Shown here one piece after another: positions 43,295 to 50,961 of a DNA stretch of 62,838 nucleotides. The position numbers and the translations under genes are program-made. Source of the stretch: Micromonospora phytophila (lineage in GTDB: Bacteria > Actinomycetota > Actinomycetes > Mycobacteriales > Micromonosporaceae); NCBI RefSeq assembly GCF_023656545.1, contig NZ_JAMOKF010000008.1, positions 1 through 62,838 on the forward strand, written 5' to 3'. The notes under the pieces were generated by a model that was not told the origin of the DNA, did not search any database, and saw only the letters and a program-made list of their open reading frames with translations. Position 1 is the first letter of the stretch, and every line of letters begins with the position of its first letter.

Positions 43295-43437
43295 TCGTTA
43301 CGGCCGGCGGCCCATCTCCTTGCGTAGACCGCGAACCGCGTTCGTCCGGCGTGGCGGATCGACGTAGCTGCCCCGGTTGATCGCCGCCTCGGCCTCGGCG
43401 AGGAACGCGCTGGCTTCCTTGCGGTTGCGGGTCGGTC
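43295..43437 (-). pseudogene. Tyrosine integrase N-terminal (arm-binding) remnant
   Basis: One minus-strand frame reads RKEASAFLAEAEAAINRGSY-VDP. After a one-base shift the next reads AGRTRFAVYARRW. Together this is the K-KEA..FL...E....RG.YVDP..G...F..YA..W pattern of the N-terminal region of actinophage/ICE tyrosine recombinases. Nothing of the core or catalytic domain is present. It marks a former integration event about 8.5 kb from the conjugative module. Confidence 0.65.
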
Positions 43438-43449
43438 AGGTGCGTCAGG

Positions 43450-43494
43450 CATCCCGATCTGCCCGCGATCCGCGCGGTCATGCTGAGTGAGTGT
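43450..43494 (+). repeat. Dispersed intergenic repeat, copy 23
   Basis: CATCCCGATCTGCCCGCGAT, CCGCGCGGTCATGCTGAGTG. The second half matches copies 9 and 27 (GCGGTCATGCC). Confidence 0.75.
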
Positions 43495-43505
43495 GGCCCG
43501 GTCCG

Positions 43506-44549
43506 TCACGTCGGCAAGTTCAGGGTTTGATGGGTGTGGTCCGCCGCTCGCGGGGGTGCCTTGTGCGGGAGCGGCCCCGCGCATGGGGGTGGAAGGGTGC
43601 GGTGCATCGCGTCAGCGGTGGCGTCCTGGTCTGTTGCGCGCGCGCTGCGGCTGCGCTGAATCAGTACGACGCAGGCCAGCACGACCAGCGCCGCCCCGAT
43701 CGAGGCAGGGGTGACGGTCTCTCCGAGCAGTAGCGCGGACCAGAGCAGGGTGAGTACCGGCTGTGCGAGCTGGATCTGGCCGACCTGGGCGATGCCACCT
43801 CGGGCTAGACCTGCGTACCAGGCGAAAAAGCCCAGGAACATGGAGATCGCGGTGAGGTATCCGAGTGCCGACCAAGCGGCGGCGTCGGCGCGCGGCGGGT
43901 GGGCCGAGGCGGCGACGAGCGTGATGAGCAGGGTGACGGGCAGCGAGAGCAGCAGCGCCCAGCAGATCGTCCGGGCGCCGCCCAGTTCCCGGGCGAGCGC
44001 GCCGCCCTCGGCGTATCCCAGCCCACACAGGACGACCGCCGCGAGCAGGAACAGGTCGGCGGCCGACAGTGCGCCGTGCATCGCGCCGCTGGTGATCAGG
44101 AAGGCGAGCACCGCCGCCAGCCCGCCGGCGCTGGCGACCCAGAACAGCAGCGGTGGGCGCTCGCCGGCCCGCAGTACCGCGAACACGGCGGTCATGGCGG
44201 GCAGCACGGTGATGACGACCGCGCCGTGTTCGGAGGTTTGGGTGGTCAGTGCCAGCGAGGTGAACAGCGGGAAGCCGACGACGACGCCAAGGGCGACGAT
44301 TGACAGCCGCCGCCACTGGCTTCGGGTGGGTCGCGGCGCGCCGGTGAAACGTAGGTACGCCCATGCCAGTAGCGCCGCACCGACCGCCCGGCCGAAGGCG
44401 ACGAACCACGGGTCGAGTTGCTGCACGGCGACGCGGGTGGCGGGCAGCGACATGCTGAAGGCGAGCACGCCCAGCGCGCCGAGGCTGAGGCCGATGACCC
44501 GATCGGCCGTTACCGTGGTTGCGACAGTAGCGCTACTCTTATCCTTCAT
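43506..44549 (-). CDS. EamA family (drug/metabolite) transporter
   Basis: 347 residues from ATG at 44549. Ten hydrophobic segments form two EamA repeats: VIGLSLGALGVLAFSMSLPA with LDPWFVAFGRAVGAALLAWA, and later YLTAISMFLGFFAWYAGLAR with QIQLAQPVLTLLWSALLLGE. The latter is the conserved end of DMT exporters. It sits in the inner membrane and exports a metabolite. It is divergent from a MocR-type regulator whose ATG overlaps its own by two bases, a classic regulator-target pair. Confidence 0.9.
   Translation of the reverse strand: MKDKSSATVATTVTADRVIGLSLGALGVLAFSMSLPATRVAVQQLDPWFVAFGRAVGAALLAWAYLRFTGAPRPTRSQWRRLSIVALGVVVGFPLFTSLALTTQTSEHGAVVITVLPAMTAVFAVLRAGERPPLLFWVASAGGLAAVLAFLITSGAMHGALSAADLFLLAAVVLCGLGYAEGGALARELGGARTICWALLLSLPVTLLITLVAASAHPPRADAAAWSALGYLTAISMFLGFFAWYAGLARGGIAQVGQIQLAQPVLTLLWSALLLGETVTPASIGAALVVLACVVLIQRSRSARATDQDATADAMHRTLPPPCAGPLPHKAPPRAADHTHQTLNLPT
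44527..44536. promoter_or_regulatory. Palindrome between eamA-like and mocR-like genes, candidate operator
   Basis: GTAGCGCTAC, a perfect 10-bp palindrome 12 bases from the MocR ATG and within the first codons of the transporter gene as called. TACTCT, 8 bases before the MocR ATG, would serve as a -10 for a leaderless transcript. Confidence 0.4.
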
Positions 44550-45954
44550 GAACAACGGTAACGCAGTGGACCGCGTTATCCAAGATCTGCGCGGGCTCGT
44601 GGCCGTCTCGGGCCCTGGAACTCGGCTGCCCTCGGTGCGCGAGTTGACCGCGCGGCACCAGGCCTCGCCGGTGACCGTCGCCGAGGCGGTCCGACAGCTG
44701 GTGGCGCAAGGGCTGATCGAGACGCGATCGGGGAAGGGCACCTTCGTGGCCGCCCCACCGGACGAGCGACGCGCCCCAGACCTGTCCTGGCAAACCGTCG
44801 CGCTCGGCGCCCGCCGACCAGGCGAGGAGGAGATGCAGGCGTTATTGGCGTTACCGCGGTCGGGAGCGATTCCGCTGTCTGGCGGCTACCTGGACGCGGA
44901 TCTGCAGCCGGCTGCGGCGCTCGGCGCCGCGCTCACCCGCGCCGCCCGGCAGCCCGCAGCCTGGCAGCGCGGGCCGGCCGAGGGGCGTGAGGACCTACGC
45001 GCCTGGTTCGCCCGTGAGGCCGGGGCCGGGCTGCGCGCCGACGACATGGTGATTTGCCCGGGCGGGCAGGCGGCGCTGTCATCCGCGTTGCGCGCTCTCG
45101 CCGCACCCGGCGACACCCTGCTCGTCGAGTCCCCGACTTACCTCGGCGCACTGGCCGCGGCCCGGGCGGCTGGGCTGCGGGTGGTACCGGTGCCCGCCGA
45201 CGCCGACGGCGTACGCCCTGACCAACTCGCCGCCGCGTTTGCTCGCACCGGCGCGCGACTGTTCTACTGCCAACCCCTCTACGCCAACCCGACCGGTGCG
45301 ACATTGGCAGCTCACCGCCGAGGCGAGGTCGCCGGTGCCATACGCGACGCCGGAGCTTTCCTGATCGAGGACGACTACGCCCGCGACCTCACCATCGACG
45401 GAGAAGCCCCGCCACCGCTGGCTGCCGATGACCCAGACGGGCACGTGATCTACCTGCGCTCACTGACCAAGTCCGCCGCTCCCGGCCTACGTGTCGCCGC
45501 GATCGGTGCCCGCGGCCCAGCCGGTGCCCGGCTCCGCTCGGCCAGGTTGCTCGACGACTTCTTCGTCGCCGGCCCGCTGCAGCAGGCCACGCTGGAGTTC
45601 GTCACCGCCCCGGCCTGGACACGGCACCGCCGCACCCTGCGCACCGCGCTGCGGACCCGGCGCGAGGCGCTGCTGACCGCACTGCACCGGCACCTGCCGG
45701 GACTCGCCCCACCGACGATCCCACGCGGCGGCCTGCACGTGTGGGCCAGCCTGCCCGACAGCACCGACGACGTCGCCCTGACCGCCGCAGCTGCCGCCGA
45801 AGGCGTCATCGTCTTCCCCGGCCGCCCGTGGTACGCGGCCGAACCCCCGGCGCCGCACCTGCGCCTGACCTACGCCGCAGCCCCACCCGGCCTCATGGAC
45901 GAGGCCGTCCGCCGCCTCGCTCGCGCCCTCAGACAAGAAACGATACGTTCGTAG
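44548..45954 (+). CDS. MocR family regulator (GntR HTH fused to aminotransferase-like domain)
   Basis: 468 residues from ATG at 44548. Winged helix (1-70): VIQDLRGLVAVSGPGTRLPS and SPVTVAEAVRQLVAQGLIET with SGKGTFV. Fold-type I aminotransferase domain: ICPGGQAALSSALRALAAPG, PTYLGALAAARAAGLRVVPV, FYCQPLYANPTGATL, IEDDYARDL and the PLP lysine in YLRSLTKSAAPGLRVAAIG. MocR proteins bind PLP and regulate an adjacent, often divergent, gene; here the EamA exporter is the obvious target. The two start codons share CATG, so one or both messages must be leaderless or start inside the other gene. Confidence 0.92.
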   Translation: MNNGNAVDRVIQDLRGLVAVSGPGTRLPSVRELTARHQASPVTVAEAVRQLVAQGLIETRSGKGTFVAAPPDERRAPDLSWQTVALGARRPGEEEMQALLALPRSGAIPLSGGYLDADLQPAAALGAALTRAARQPAAWQRGPAEGREDLRAWFAREAGAGLRADDMVICPGGQAALSSALRALAAPGDTLLVESPTYLGALAAARAAGLRVVPVPADADGVRPDQLAAAFARTGARLFYCQPLYANPTGATLAAHRRGEVAGAIRDAGAFLIEDDYARDLTIDGEAPPPLAADDPDGHVIYLRSLTKSAAPGLRVAAIGARGPAGARLRSARLLDDFFVAGPLQQATLEFVTAPAWTRHRRTLRTALRTRREALLTALHRHLPGLAPPTIPRGGLHVWASLPDSTDDVALTAAAAAEGVIVFPGRPWYAAEPPAPHLRLTYAAAPPGLMDEAVRRLARALRQETIRS

Positions 45955-46000
45955 CCTGCCTACTGCGCCCAGAGAGTTCGCTGGTATCCGCGAACAAGAT

Positions 46001-46048
46001 CACGTGCACGCTTCTGCCGCCGAGCGGGCGCGCCCTGCCGGACGTTCG
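46001..46048 (+). repeat. Dispersed intergenic repeat, copy 24
   Basis: CACGTGCACGCTTCTGCCGC, CGAGCGGGCGCGCC, then CTGCCGGACGTTCG. The 5' part is identical to that of copy 7. Confidence 0.75.
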
Positions 46049-46135
46049 TCATGGCGCCTGACGCTGTCCGTATGCCTCCTCGGCGGTGACGTCTTGGCTG
46101 GCGTCGAGGCGGACGTCGGTGGCGAAGTTGGTCAT
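46049..46135 (-). CDS. Possible 28-residue peptide after the ATP-grasp gene
   Basis: ATG at 46135 encodes MTNFATDVRLDASQDVTAEE and AYGQRQAP, starting 10 bases after the ATP-grasp stop in another frame and ending beside dispersed-repeat copy 24. Composition is protein-like, but there is no Shine-Dalgarno. It could be a peptide substrate, a gene tail or chance. Confidence 0.25.
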   Translation of the reverse strand: MTNFATDVRLDASQDVTAEEAYGQRQAP

Positions 46136-46145
46136 CGTGGGGCTG

Positions 46146-46970
46146 CTATCCGAAGGGGGTGGGCGGTCTAGTGAACGCATGGTCGCGGGGAGCCAGCCGG
46201 TGGCGTGGTCCGGCCGCGCGAAGCACCACGTCGAGGACCTGGTCGGGGTCGGCGGCGTAGCTTGTGCTGAACCAGGCCATGTTCGCCTCCACCACGGCCC
46301 AGTGTTCGTCGCCGCGGTCGGCGTTGCTGGCTAGACCGACGTCGACGACGACGGCGCTGGGCAGGCTGTTCGCGAAGGCGTCGAGCAGGCTGGCGGCGAA
46401 GTCGAGCACGGCGGCGTGGTGCGGGCATGCGTCGAGTGGGGCCGGGTCGAGCCGACCGTTGATGGCGTAACGGCTAGCGGCGTGCACTGTGGCGTCGAGG
46501 ACGAACAGCCGGTACTCCACCAGGAACGTCACGATCTCGCTGACCAGCACCGGAGTGTCGGCGGGGTAACGCTCGGCGCGGGGCAGGCGGGAGCCGTCGG
46601 CGTAGACGTCGGCCGTCAGGGTCTTGTCTCGGGGCGGCTTGACGAACATCGGCGTACGGAGCCAGCGTGCGTCGCCGAGGGTGGTGAGGGTGATGTCGCG
46701 GCGGGTGTACTCGTACGGCAGGTGCACCAGCCAGTCGTCGGCCGGTTCGAGCATTGCCAGGTCGAGGTCCGGGGCGACTGCAGCAGCGAAGGTCGGTCCG
46801 CCGTAAAGGTGCCCGCCCCGGGCCCGCCGCAGCTGAGCTGGTACCGACGGATTGGGCAGATGCTCCACGGCCAGGCCTCTTCGCCGGGCCGAGTGAGCAA
46901 GCAGCTCGGCGGTGCTGTCAGGGCGCGGCGGTAGCACCAGGAAGTCAGCGACCGGGACGGCGATGGCCAT
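46146..46970 (-). CDS. ATP-grasp domain protein (DUF4343-like)
   Basis: 274 residues. An N-terminal alpha/beta part (VPVADFLVLPPRPDSTAELL) is followed by RWLRTPMFVKPPRDKTLTAD, where VKP is the ATP-grasp lysine strand, then PVLVSEIVTFLVEYRLFVLD (the E..V.EYR hinge). LPSAVVVDVGLASNADRGDE-HWAVVEANMAWFST carries the late E.N metal ligands. ATP-grasp enzymes ligate a carboxylate to an amine or thiol through an acyl phosphate. Substrate unknown. A hypothetical gene precedes it by 27 bases on the same strand and is probably co-transcribed. Confidence 0.8.
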   Translation of the reverse strand: MAIAVPVADFLVLPPRPDSTAELLAHSARRRGLAVEHLPNPSVPAQLRRARGGHLYGGPTFAAAVAPDLDLAMLEPADDWLVHLPYEYTRRDITLTTLGDARWLRTPMFVKPPRDKTLTADVYADGSRLPRAERYPADTPVLVSEIVTFLVEYRLFVLDATVHAASRYAINGRLDPAPLDACPHHAAVLDFAASLLDAFANSLPSAVVVDVGLASNADRGDEHWAVVEANMAWFSTSYAADPDQVLDVVLRAAGPRHRLAPRDHAFTRPPTPFG

Positions 46971-46997
46971 GACTGACGATTCTGAGGGTCCGTCCCG

Positions 46998-47432
46998 TCA
47001 GTAGCAACCGCGGCTCCGGCAAGGTGCGGACCCTGGTTGCTCTGGCGGTCGCACGTGCGGAGCCAGTCGTGCTCCAGCAGCGAGGTTGTCACGCCAGTAG
47101 CGGTAGACCAGGCCGGGTACCACCTCAACCGATCGTGCTGCGACGAGGCAGGTAAGAAGATCACCCCCGGCTGGTGCGTCGGCGTCGAAGGCAACGATCG
47201 CTGGTGGTTCTTCACCGACGTGCCGACGCACCAGTGCGCGCTCGTCGAAGGTGGGTTCCCGGAACCGAGGATCCCGGAACTGGGTCGGGCAGGCCAGGTA
47301 TGCGACGTCTGTGAAGAGCACCTCGAGACCGTGGTGGTAGGTCAGGTCGTGTCCCGCGGCCAACCGAAGCTGGGAGCCGTCGAAGTGCAGCACGTCCCAA
47401 TCCCACCAAGATCCCTCAGGCAGTTCGATCAC
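46998..47432 (-). CDS. Hypothetical protein co-transcribed with ATP-grasp gene
   Basis: 144 residues. GTG at 47432 is chosen because GGGAGG lies nine bases upstream; the frame is open to 47519, through a dispersed repeat. VIELPEGSWWDWDVLHFDGS, DLTYHHGLEVLFTDVAYLAC and FREPTFDERALVRRHVGEEP suggest a compact alpha/beta protein. The tail (RLAPHVRPPEQPGSAPCRSR) is probably unstructured. No family is recognised. The link to the ATP-grasp gene suggests a shared small-molecule or peptide pathway. Confidence 0.6.
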   Translation of the reverse strand: MIELPEGSWWDWDVLHFDGSQLRLAAGHDLTYHHGLEVLFTDVAYLACPTQFRDPRFREPTFDERALVRRHVGEEPPAIVAFDADAPAGGDLLTCLVAARSVEVVPGLVYRYWRDNLAAGARLAPHVRPPEQPGSAPCRSRGCY

Positions 47433-47968
47433 ACCGCCGATCCTCCCATCGGTGATCAGGCAATGAAGCGAGTCGGCATCCTGATTTGCCGCGATCCGCG
47501 CGCTGCGCAGGGTGACCACCCAGCAGCAGCCCTCGGAGTGTCCGGACGTAGCCGAGAAGAGTGCACCGCGTCAGCAGTCGATCATGATCTGGGACCGGTG
47601 GTAGCGCCAGGAAGCCGAGAGTCATCGGCTACGAGCGGAGACCAGCTCACCGAGGCTTCGGGGCGACTACCTCAAACGCAGCTAACTCCGCCACTTCCCG
47701 GTCGACAGCTGCCTCCTCATCGCCACCAGCCCGGCCCGACCCGAGCGCGAAAGGGCTGAGTCAGCAGACATGCCACCTCGTCAGGACTGGACCTTGGCGG
47801 TGTGGCCGATGGTGACGACGATGACCGAGTGTTCCTCGTGGGAAGCATGCGCGGTGTGTGTCTCGACGGTGACCAGCATCTCGCGGGACGGGCCCGCGCC
47901 AAGCCGCTGGCGTCGTACCGCCGGACGGTCCCTAACGCCGCTGCCCGTCGCCGCTGTCGGGACCGCGC
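47433..47968. other. Divergent gap of 536 bases
   Basis: It contains dispersed-repeat copy 25 (47477-47565). A minus-strand frame ending VETHTAHASHEEHSVIVVTI and GHTAKVQS at about 47782 looks like the tail of a lost gene; no family is recognised. Confidence 0.45.
47477..47565 (+). repeat. Dispersed intergenic repeat, copy 25 (two half-units)
   Basis: CATCCTGATTTGCCGCGATC and CGCGCG, then after a spacer GCCGAGAAGAGTGCA (47551-47565), which is identical to the tail of copy 2. Confidence 0.75.
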
Positions 47969-48691
47969 GTGACCCGGCTGCCCCGCGTCGGCCTGGCCGC
48001 GGTCGTGTTCGACCTCGACGGCACCCTGGTCGACACGATGACGATCGCCCCCACCGTGTACGTCGACACGATCCGCGCCCTCGGCGGGCCGGAGGTCTCG
48101 CCAGCGACTGTGGTCGCTACCTGGCACATCGGGGCCACACCGTTCGTGCTTGCCCATTTCCTGGGCCGCCCCGTCTCGGCCGAAGACGTCGAGTGCTACC
48201 ACCGGCACTTTGCGGCGACAGTCGCGGACGTTCGACCGTTCCCCGGCGTACCCGAACTGGCCGACGATCTCGATCGGGCCGGCTGTCAGCTCGGCATCTT
48301 CACCGCCGCCACCCGCCGGGCCACGGCCCTCGTACTGGCCTCCACCGGGCTCGACCGACTGTTCCCGGTCGTCGTCTGTGGTGACGAGATCGCCGAACCG
48401 AAGCCCGCACCGGAAGGCCTATTGCTGGCCTGTCAGCGCCTGGGTGTCGACGTCGCCGAAGCCGCGTACGTCGGCGACGCGGAGGTGGACCTCAAGTGTG
48501 CCGAGGCGGCCAGGTTGCTGGCCATACACGCCCGCTGGGGCATGACGTCCCCCGCACCGGCCGAGGTCATGGTGGCCCACCGGCCTGCCGACATCCTCGA
48601 ACTGCTCGCAGGACCGGCACCCGGGTCGCCGGATCACGCCACCGCCGCAGGACAGACGCACCGCACGACACCCCGAAAGGACAACCCTTGA
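47969..48691 (+). CDS. HAD-superfamily hydrolase (phosphoglycolate-phosphatase-like)
   Basis: 240 residues from GTG at 47969. Motif I is VVFDLDGTLVDTMTIAP with both catalytic aspartates. A helical cap follows. Motif II is GIFTAATRRATALVLAS, motif III is VCGDEIAEPKPAPEGLLLAC with the lysine, and motif IV is AAYVGDAEVDLKCAEAA. It dephosphorylates a small phosphorylated metabolite in the cytoplasm. The C-terminus (about 30 residues) is Gly/Pro-rich. Its TGA overlaps the TTG start of a GNAT gene. Confidence 0.9.
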   Translation: MTRLPRVGLAAVVFDLDGTLVDTMTIAPTVYVDTIRALGGPEVSPATVVATWHIGATPFVLAHFLGRPVSAEDVECYHRHFAATVADVRPFPGVPELADDLDRAGCQLGIFTAATRRATALVLASTGLDRLFPVVVCGDEIAEPKPAPEGLLLACQRLGVDVAEAAYVGDAEVDLKCAEAARLLAIHARWGMTSPAPAEVMVAHRPADILELLAGPAPGSPDHATAAGQTHRTTPRKDNP

Positions 48692-49122
48692 TCAGCGTCA
48701 CCCCGCTTCAATCCGACGACCGCCCCACCTGGGAAGAGCTGTTCTCCGGCTACAACGCCTTCTACGGGCGCACCTGGCCGGCGGAGAACTACGACCATGC
48801 CTGGCGGGAGTTCCAGCGAGACAAGCGGATCCATGCGCTCGGCGCCCGGCTCGACGGCCGGCTGGCCGGCATCGCCCACTTCCTCGTCCACGCCAGCACA
48901 ACCTCGCCCGACGTCTGCTACCTCCAGGACCTGTTTACCGCCCCGAACGCCCGAGGCAAGGGCGTCGCCCGAACCCTGATCCGGGCCGTCGAGGAATGGG
49001 CCCGCGACCAGGGCTGTACCCGGCTCTACTGGCACACCCAGCAGCACAACCACACCGCCCGCCGGCTATACGACCAGGTTGCGGATTTCCGCGACTTCAT
49101 CGTGTACGCGATGCCGCTGTAG
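48688..49122 (+). CDS. GNAT family N-acetyltransferase
   Basis: 144 residues from TTG at 48688, overlapping the HAD stop (TTGA) with AAAGGA upstream. GRLAGIAHFLVHASTTSPDV is strand 2-3, LQDLFTAPNARGKGVARTLI carries the RGKGVA acetyl-CoA loop, and LYWHTQQHNHTARRLYDQVA is motif B, with the family's usual N..A..LY. The pair with HAD suggests a two-step modification of one metabolite or drug. Confidence 0.88.
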   Translation: MISVTPLQSDDRPTWEELFSGYNAFYGRTWPAENYDHAWREFQRDKRIHALGARLDGRLAGIAHFLVHASTTSPDVCYLQDLFTAPNARGKGVARTLIRAVEEWARDQGCTRLYWHTQQHNHTARRLYDQVADFRDFIVYAMPL

Positions 49123-49211
49123 CCAACGCCGAACTGCGGTCGGCGCCGCTCGTGCCCAGCGGAATCGACGGTACGGCGTGTCAGGTCGGAACGACCCGCA
49201 GGAGCAGCACA

Positions 49212-49247
49212 CTCTCATGCCGCTGATCGGTCGAGCATGCCACGCTG
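49212..49247 (+). repeat. Dispersed intergenic repeat, copy 26
   Basis: CTCTCATGCCGCTGATCGGT followed by CGAGCATGCC; a second TGCCGACCGG reaches into the last codons of the next gene. Confidence 0.6.
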
Positions 49248-50210
49248 TCATGCCGACCGGGGCGGGTCGCCGCGCAGCCAGGCCAGTACCTGCTGGGCGT
49301 GCTCGTTCGGCGGGAAGATCGGGTAGAAGACATGTTCGATTCGGTCGTCCTTGACGACCAGCGTGAGCCGCGTGAACAGTCGCATACCGCCAGCCTCGAA
49401 GGTGGGCAGGTTCAGCGCGTCGGCCAGGGTCAGCGCCGGATCGGAGAGCATCTGGAACGGAAGCCGCAGCCGCGCCACGGTTTCCCTCTGGTAGGCGGTG
49501 TCCTGGCTAGACAAACCGAAGACGCGTCCGGCACCAGCATCGAGGAGGTCCTGGTGGTGGTCGCGGAAGTCGCATGCTTCCGGAGTGCAGCCGCGCGCTC
49601 CCGGAATAGCGTCCCAGCCCTCCGGCAGGTCGGTGTCCGGGCGGCCCGTCAACGGGTAGATGTACAGCACGGTGCGGCCTGGGCCGAGATCGTTGAGCCG
49701 GACCACCCCACCCCCGGTTGCGGGGAGATCGATGGGCGGCATTGGCATGCCGGACAAGTGATCAGCCGCCCTGTCATCCTCGGGTACGGGCAGGTTCGGT
49801 GGCAATTGGTACAGGTCGGTCACGGGATCTCCTTGGTTCACGGCCGGGACGATGCTGTGGCGGTGAGCGGCCGCCCGCAGGTGAGCAGCCAGGGCCGCCC
49901 GACGGGCCGTAAGGGCGCCAATCTGCCGGGTTAACTCGTCAATGGCGTGGCGGTAGCCGGCCAGCGAGGCCGGACAGTCGTCGGCGTGCTGGCTGCCGGC
50001 GGCCAGGCATTGCAGGAACGGTCGCGCACGCTCCGCCTGGATCCCCAACTCGCGCAACGACCTGATCTCGCGGATCAGCCGCACGTCTGCCTCTTCGTAG
50101 TTCCGGTAGCCGTTGGCCAGCCGGCCGGGGGTGATCAACCCGAGCGATTCGTAGTAGCGAACCGCCTTGGTCGTGACCCCCGCCCGGGCCGCCAGCTCAC
50201 CGATCTTCAT
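49248..50210 (-). CDS. MerR-type regulator fused to a peroxiredoxin
   Basis: About 320 residues in one frame from ATG at 50210. Residues 1-70: MKIGELAARAGVTTKAVRYY and GLITPGRLANGYRNYEEADV, a MerR winged helix, then a coiled coil (AIDELTRQIGALTARRAALA). From about 130: TDLYQLPPNLPVPEDDRAAD, LYIYPLTGRPDTDLPEGWDA, IPGARGCTPEACDFRDHHQD (peroxidatic-type Cys with a second Cys), FGLSSQDTAYQRETVARLRL and DDRIEHVFYPIFPPNEHA. These two parts are normally separate. A Shine-Dalgarno and GTG (49823) at the junction could also yield free peroxiredoxin. Probably a redox sensor-effector. Confidence 0.85.
   Translation of the reverse strand: MKIGELAARAGVTTKAVRYYESLGLITPGRLANGYRNYEEADVRLIREIRSLRELGIQAERARPFLQCLAAGSQHADDCPASLAGYRHAIDELTRQIGALTARRAALAAHLRAAAHRHSIVPAVNQGDPVTDLYQLPPNLPVPEDDRAADHLSGMPMPPIDLPATGGGVVRLNDLGPGRTVLYIYPLTGRPDTDLPEGWDAIPGARGCTPEACDFRDHHQDLLDAGAGRVFGLSSQDTAYQRETVARLRLPFQMLSDPALTLADALNLPTFEAGGMRLFTRLTLVVKDDRIEHVFYPIFPPNEHAQQVLAWLRGDPPRSA
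49821..49834 (-). promoter_or_regulatory. Internal ribosome-binding site and GTG at the MerR-peroxiredoxin junction
   Basis: On the minus strand AAGGAG-ATCCC-GTG lies in frame exactly where stand-alone peroxiredoxins of this type begin (VTDLYQLPP). This suggests a retained native start after loss of the stop codon between two genes. Confidence 0.7.
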
Positions 50211-50267
50211 TCCACCCACCCGGAAACGCTAAACCCTGCCCCAAAGGGCAAGGTCAGCCGCCGTGAT

Positions 50268-50314
50268 CGATCCGCATCTGCGGCAATGCGGGCGGTCATG
50301 CCGATGTGAGGGTG
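50268..50314 (+). repeat. Dispersed intergenic repeat, copy 27 (two half-units)
   Basis: GATCCGCATCTGCGGCAATG then GCGGTCATGCCGATGTGAGG. Second half like copies 9 and 23. Confidence 0.75.
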
Positions 50315-50359
50315 CTTTCTCAGCCCTCCAGCTGAGAAGGACGGGCCCGCCATATGCAA

Positions 50360-50827
50360 TCAGGTCTGCAAGACGCGGGCGACCGTCACCGTTCCTTCGA
50401 AGAAATTTCGCTCGAGAAGTGCACCGGCGCGGTACATCCAGAGGACAGCGTCGACGTCCAAGATCTCCGAGATCCTGGGCAACGCCTCGGTGGCCCTCAG
50501 GAGCACGCTGGGAATCGTTAGGCTTCCCCACATGATCACGAGGTCGCCGTCATCGCGGATGAACTCCCCGATCACGTGCATGCCTTCGTCCTCGGCGTGA
50601 ACGACCAGATCGCCGGCCACCTTGGCCCACGCGATCGAGCCGTCCCGATTTTGCGGGAACAGCCGGAGGCTCGCCGCCTCATACCGAAGATGCTCCTGCA
50701 GGTCCAGCAGGCGGACGCCTGGGCGCCCAACCCACGTCAGCAGCCGAGACTCTCCCTCGGGTGCCCGAGCCACCTTGACCATCGATCGCGGCAGAAGGTC
50801 GGCCCGGGTTCCGTAGAGGTCACTCAC
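50360..50827 (-). CDS. Hypothetical protein
   Basis: 155 residues from GTG at 50827. RLLTWVGRPGVRLLDLQEHL, YEAASLRLFPQNRDGSIAWA, GMHVIGEFIRDDGDLVIMWG and ISEILDVDAVLWMYRAGALL read as a compact alpha/beta domain with alternating hydrophobic strands and helices. No family is recognised. Single gene between dispersed-repeat copies 27 and 28. Confidence 0.6.
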   Translation of the reverse strand: MSDLYGTRADLLPRSMVKVARAPEGESRLLTWVGRPGVRLLDLQEHLRYEAASLRLFPQNRDGSIAWAKVAGDLVVHAEDEGMHVIGEFIRDDGDLVIMWGSLTIPSVLLRATEALPRISEILDVDAVLWMYRAGALLERNFFEGTVTVARVLQT

Positions 50828-50862
50828 GAGTCGAACACCCTACCTCGACCTACGAAGGTCAG

Positions 50863-50892
50863 GTATCCGCATCTAGCCGCGATCCGCGCGTG
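50863..50892 (+). repeat. Dispersed intergenic repeat, copy 28
   Basis: TATCCGCATCTAGCCGCGAT followed by CCGCGCGTGG; CTAG replaces the usual CTG. Confidence 0.7.
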
Positions 50893-50922
50893 GCGGAGCG
50901 TGACGGCGGCCGCGACCGCTCG

Positions 50923-50952
50923 GCATCCTGATCTGCCCAGATGCGTGCGTGG
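50923..50952 (+). repeat. Dispersed intergenic repeat, copy 29
   Basis: CATCCTGATCTGCCCAGATG followed by CGTGCGTGG, 30 bases after copy 28 and in the same direction. Confidence 0.7.
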
Positions 50953-50961
50953 CCCTGGTTC

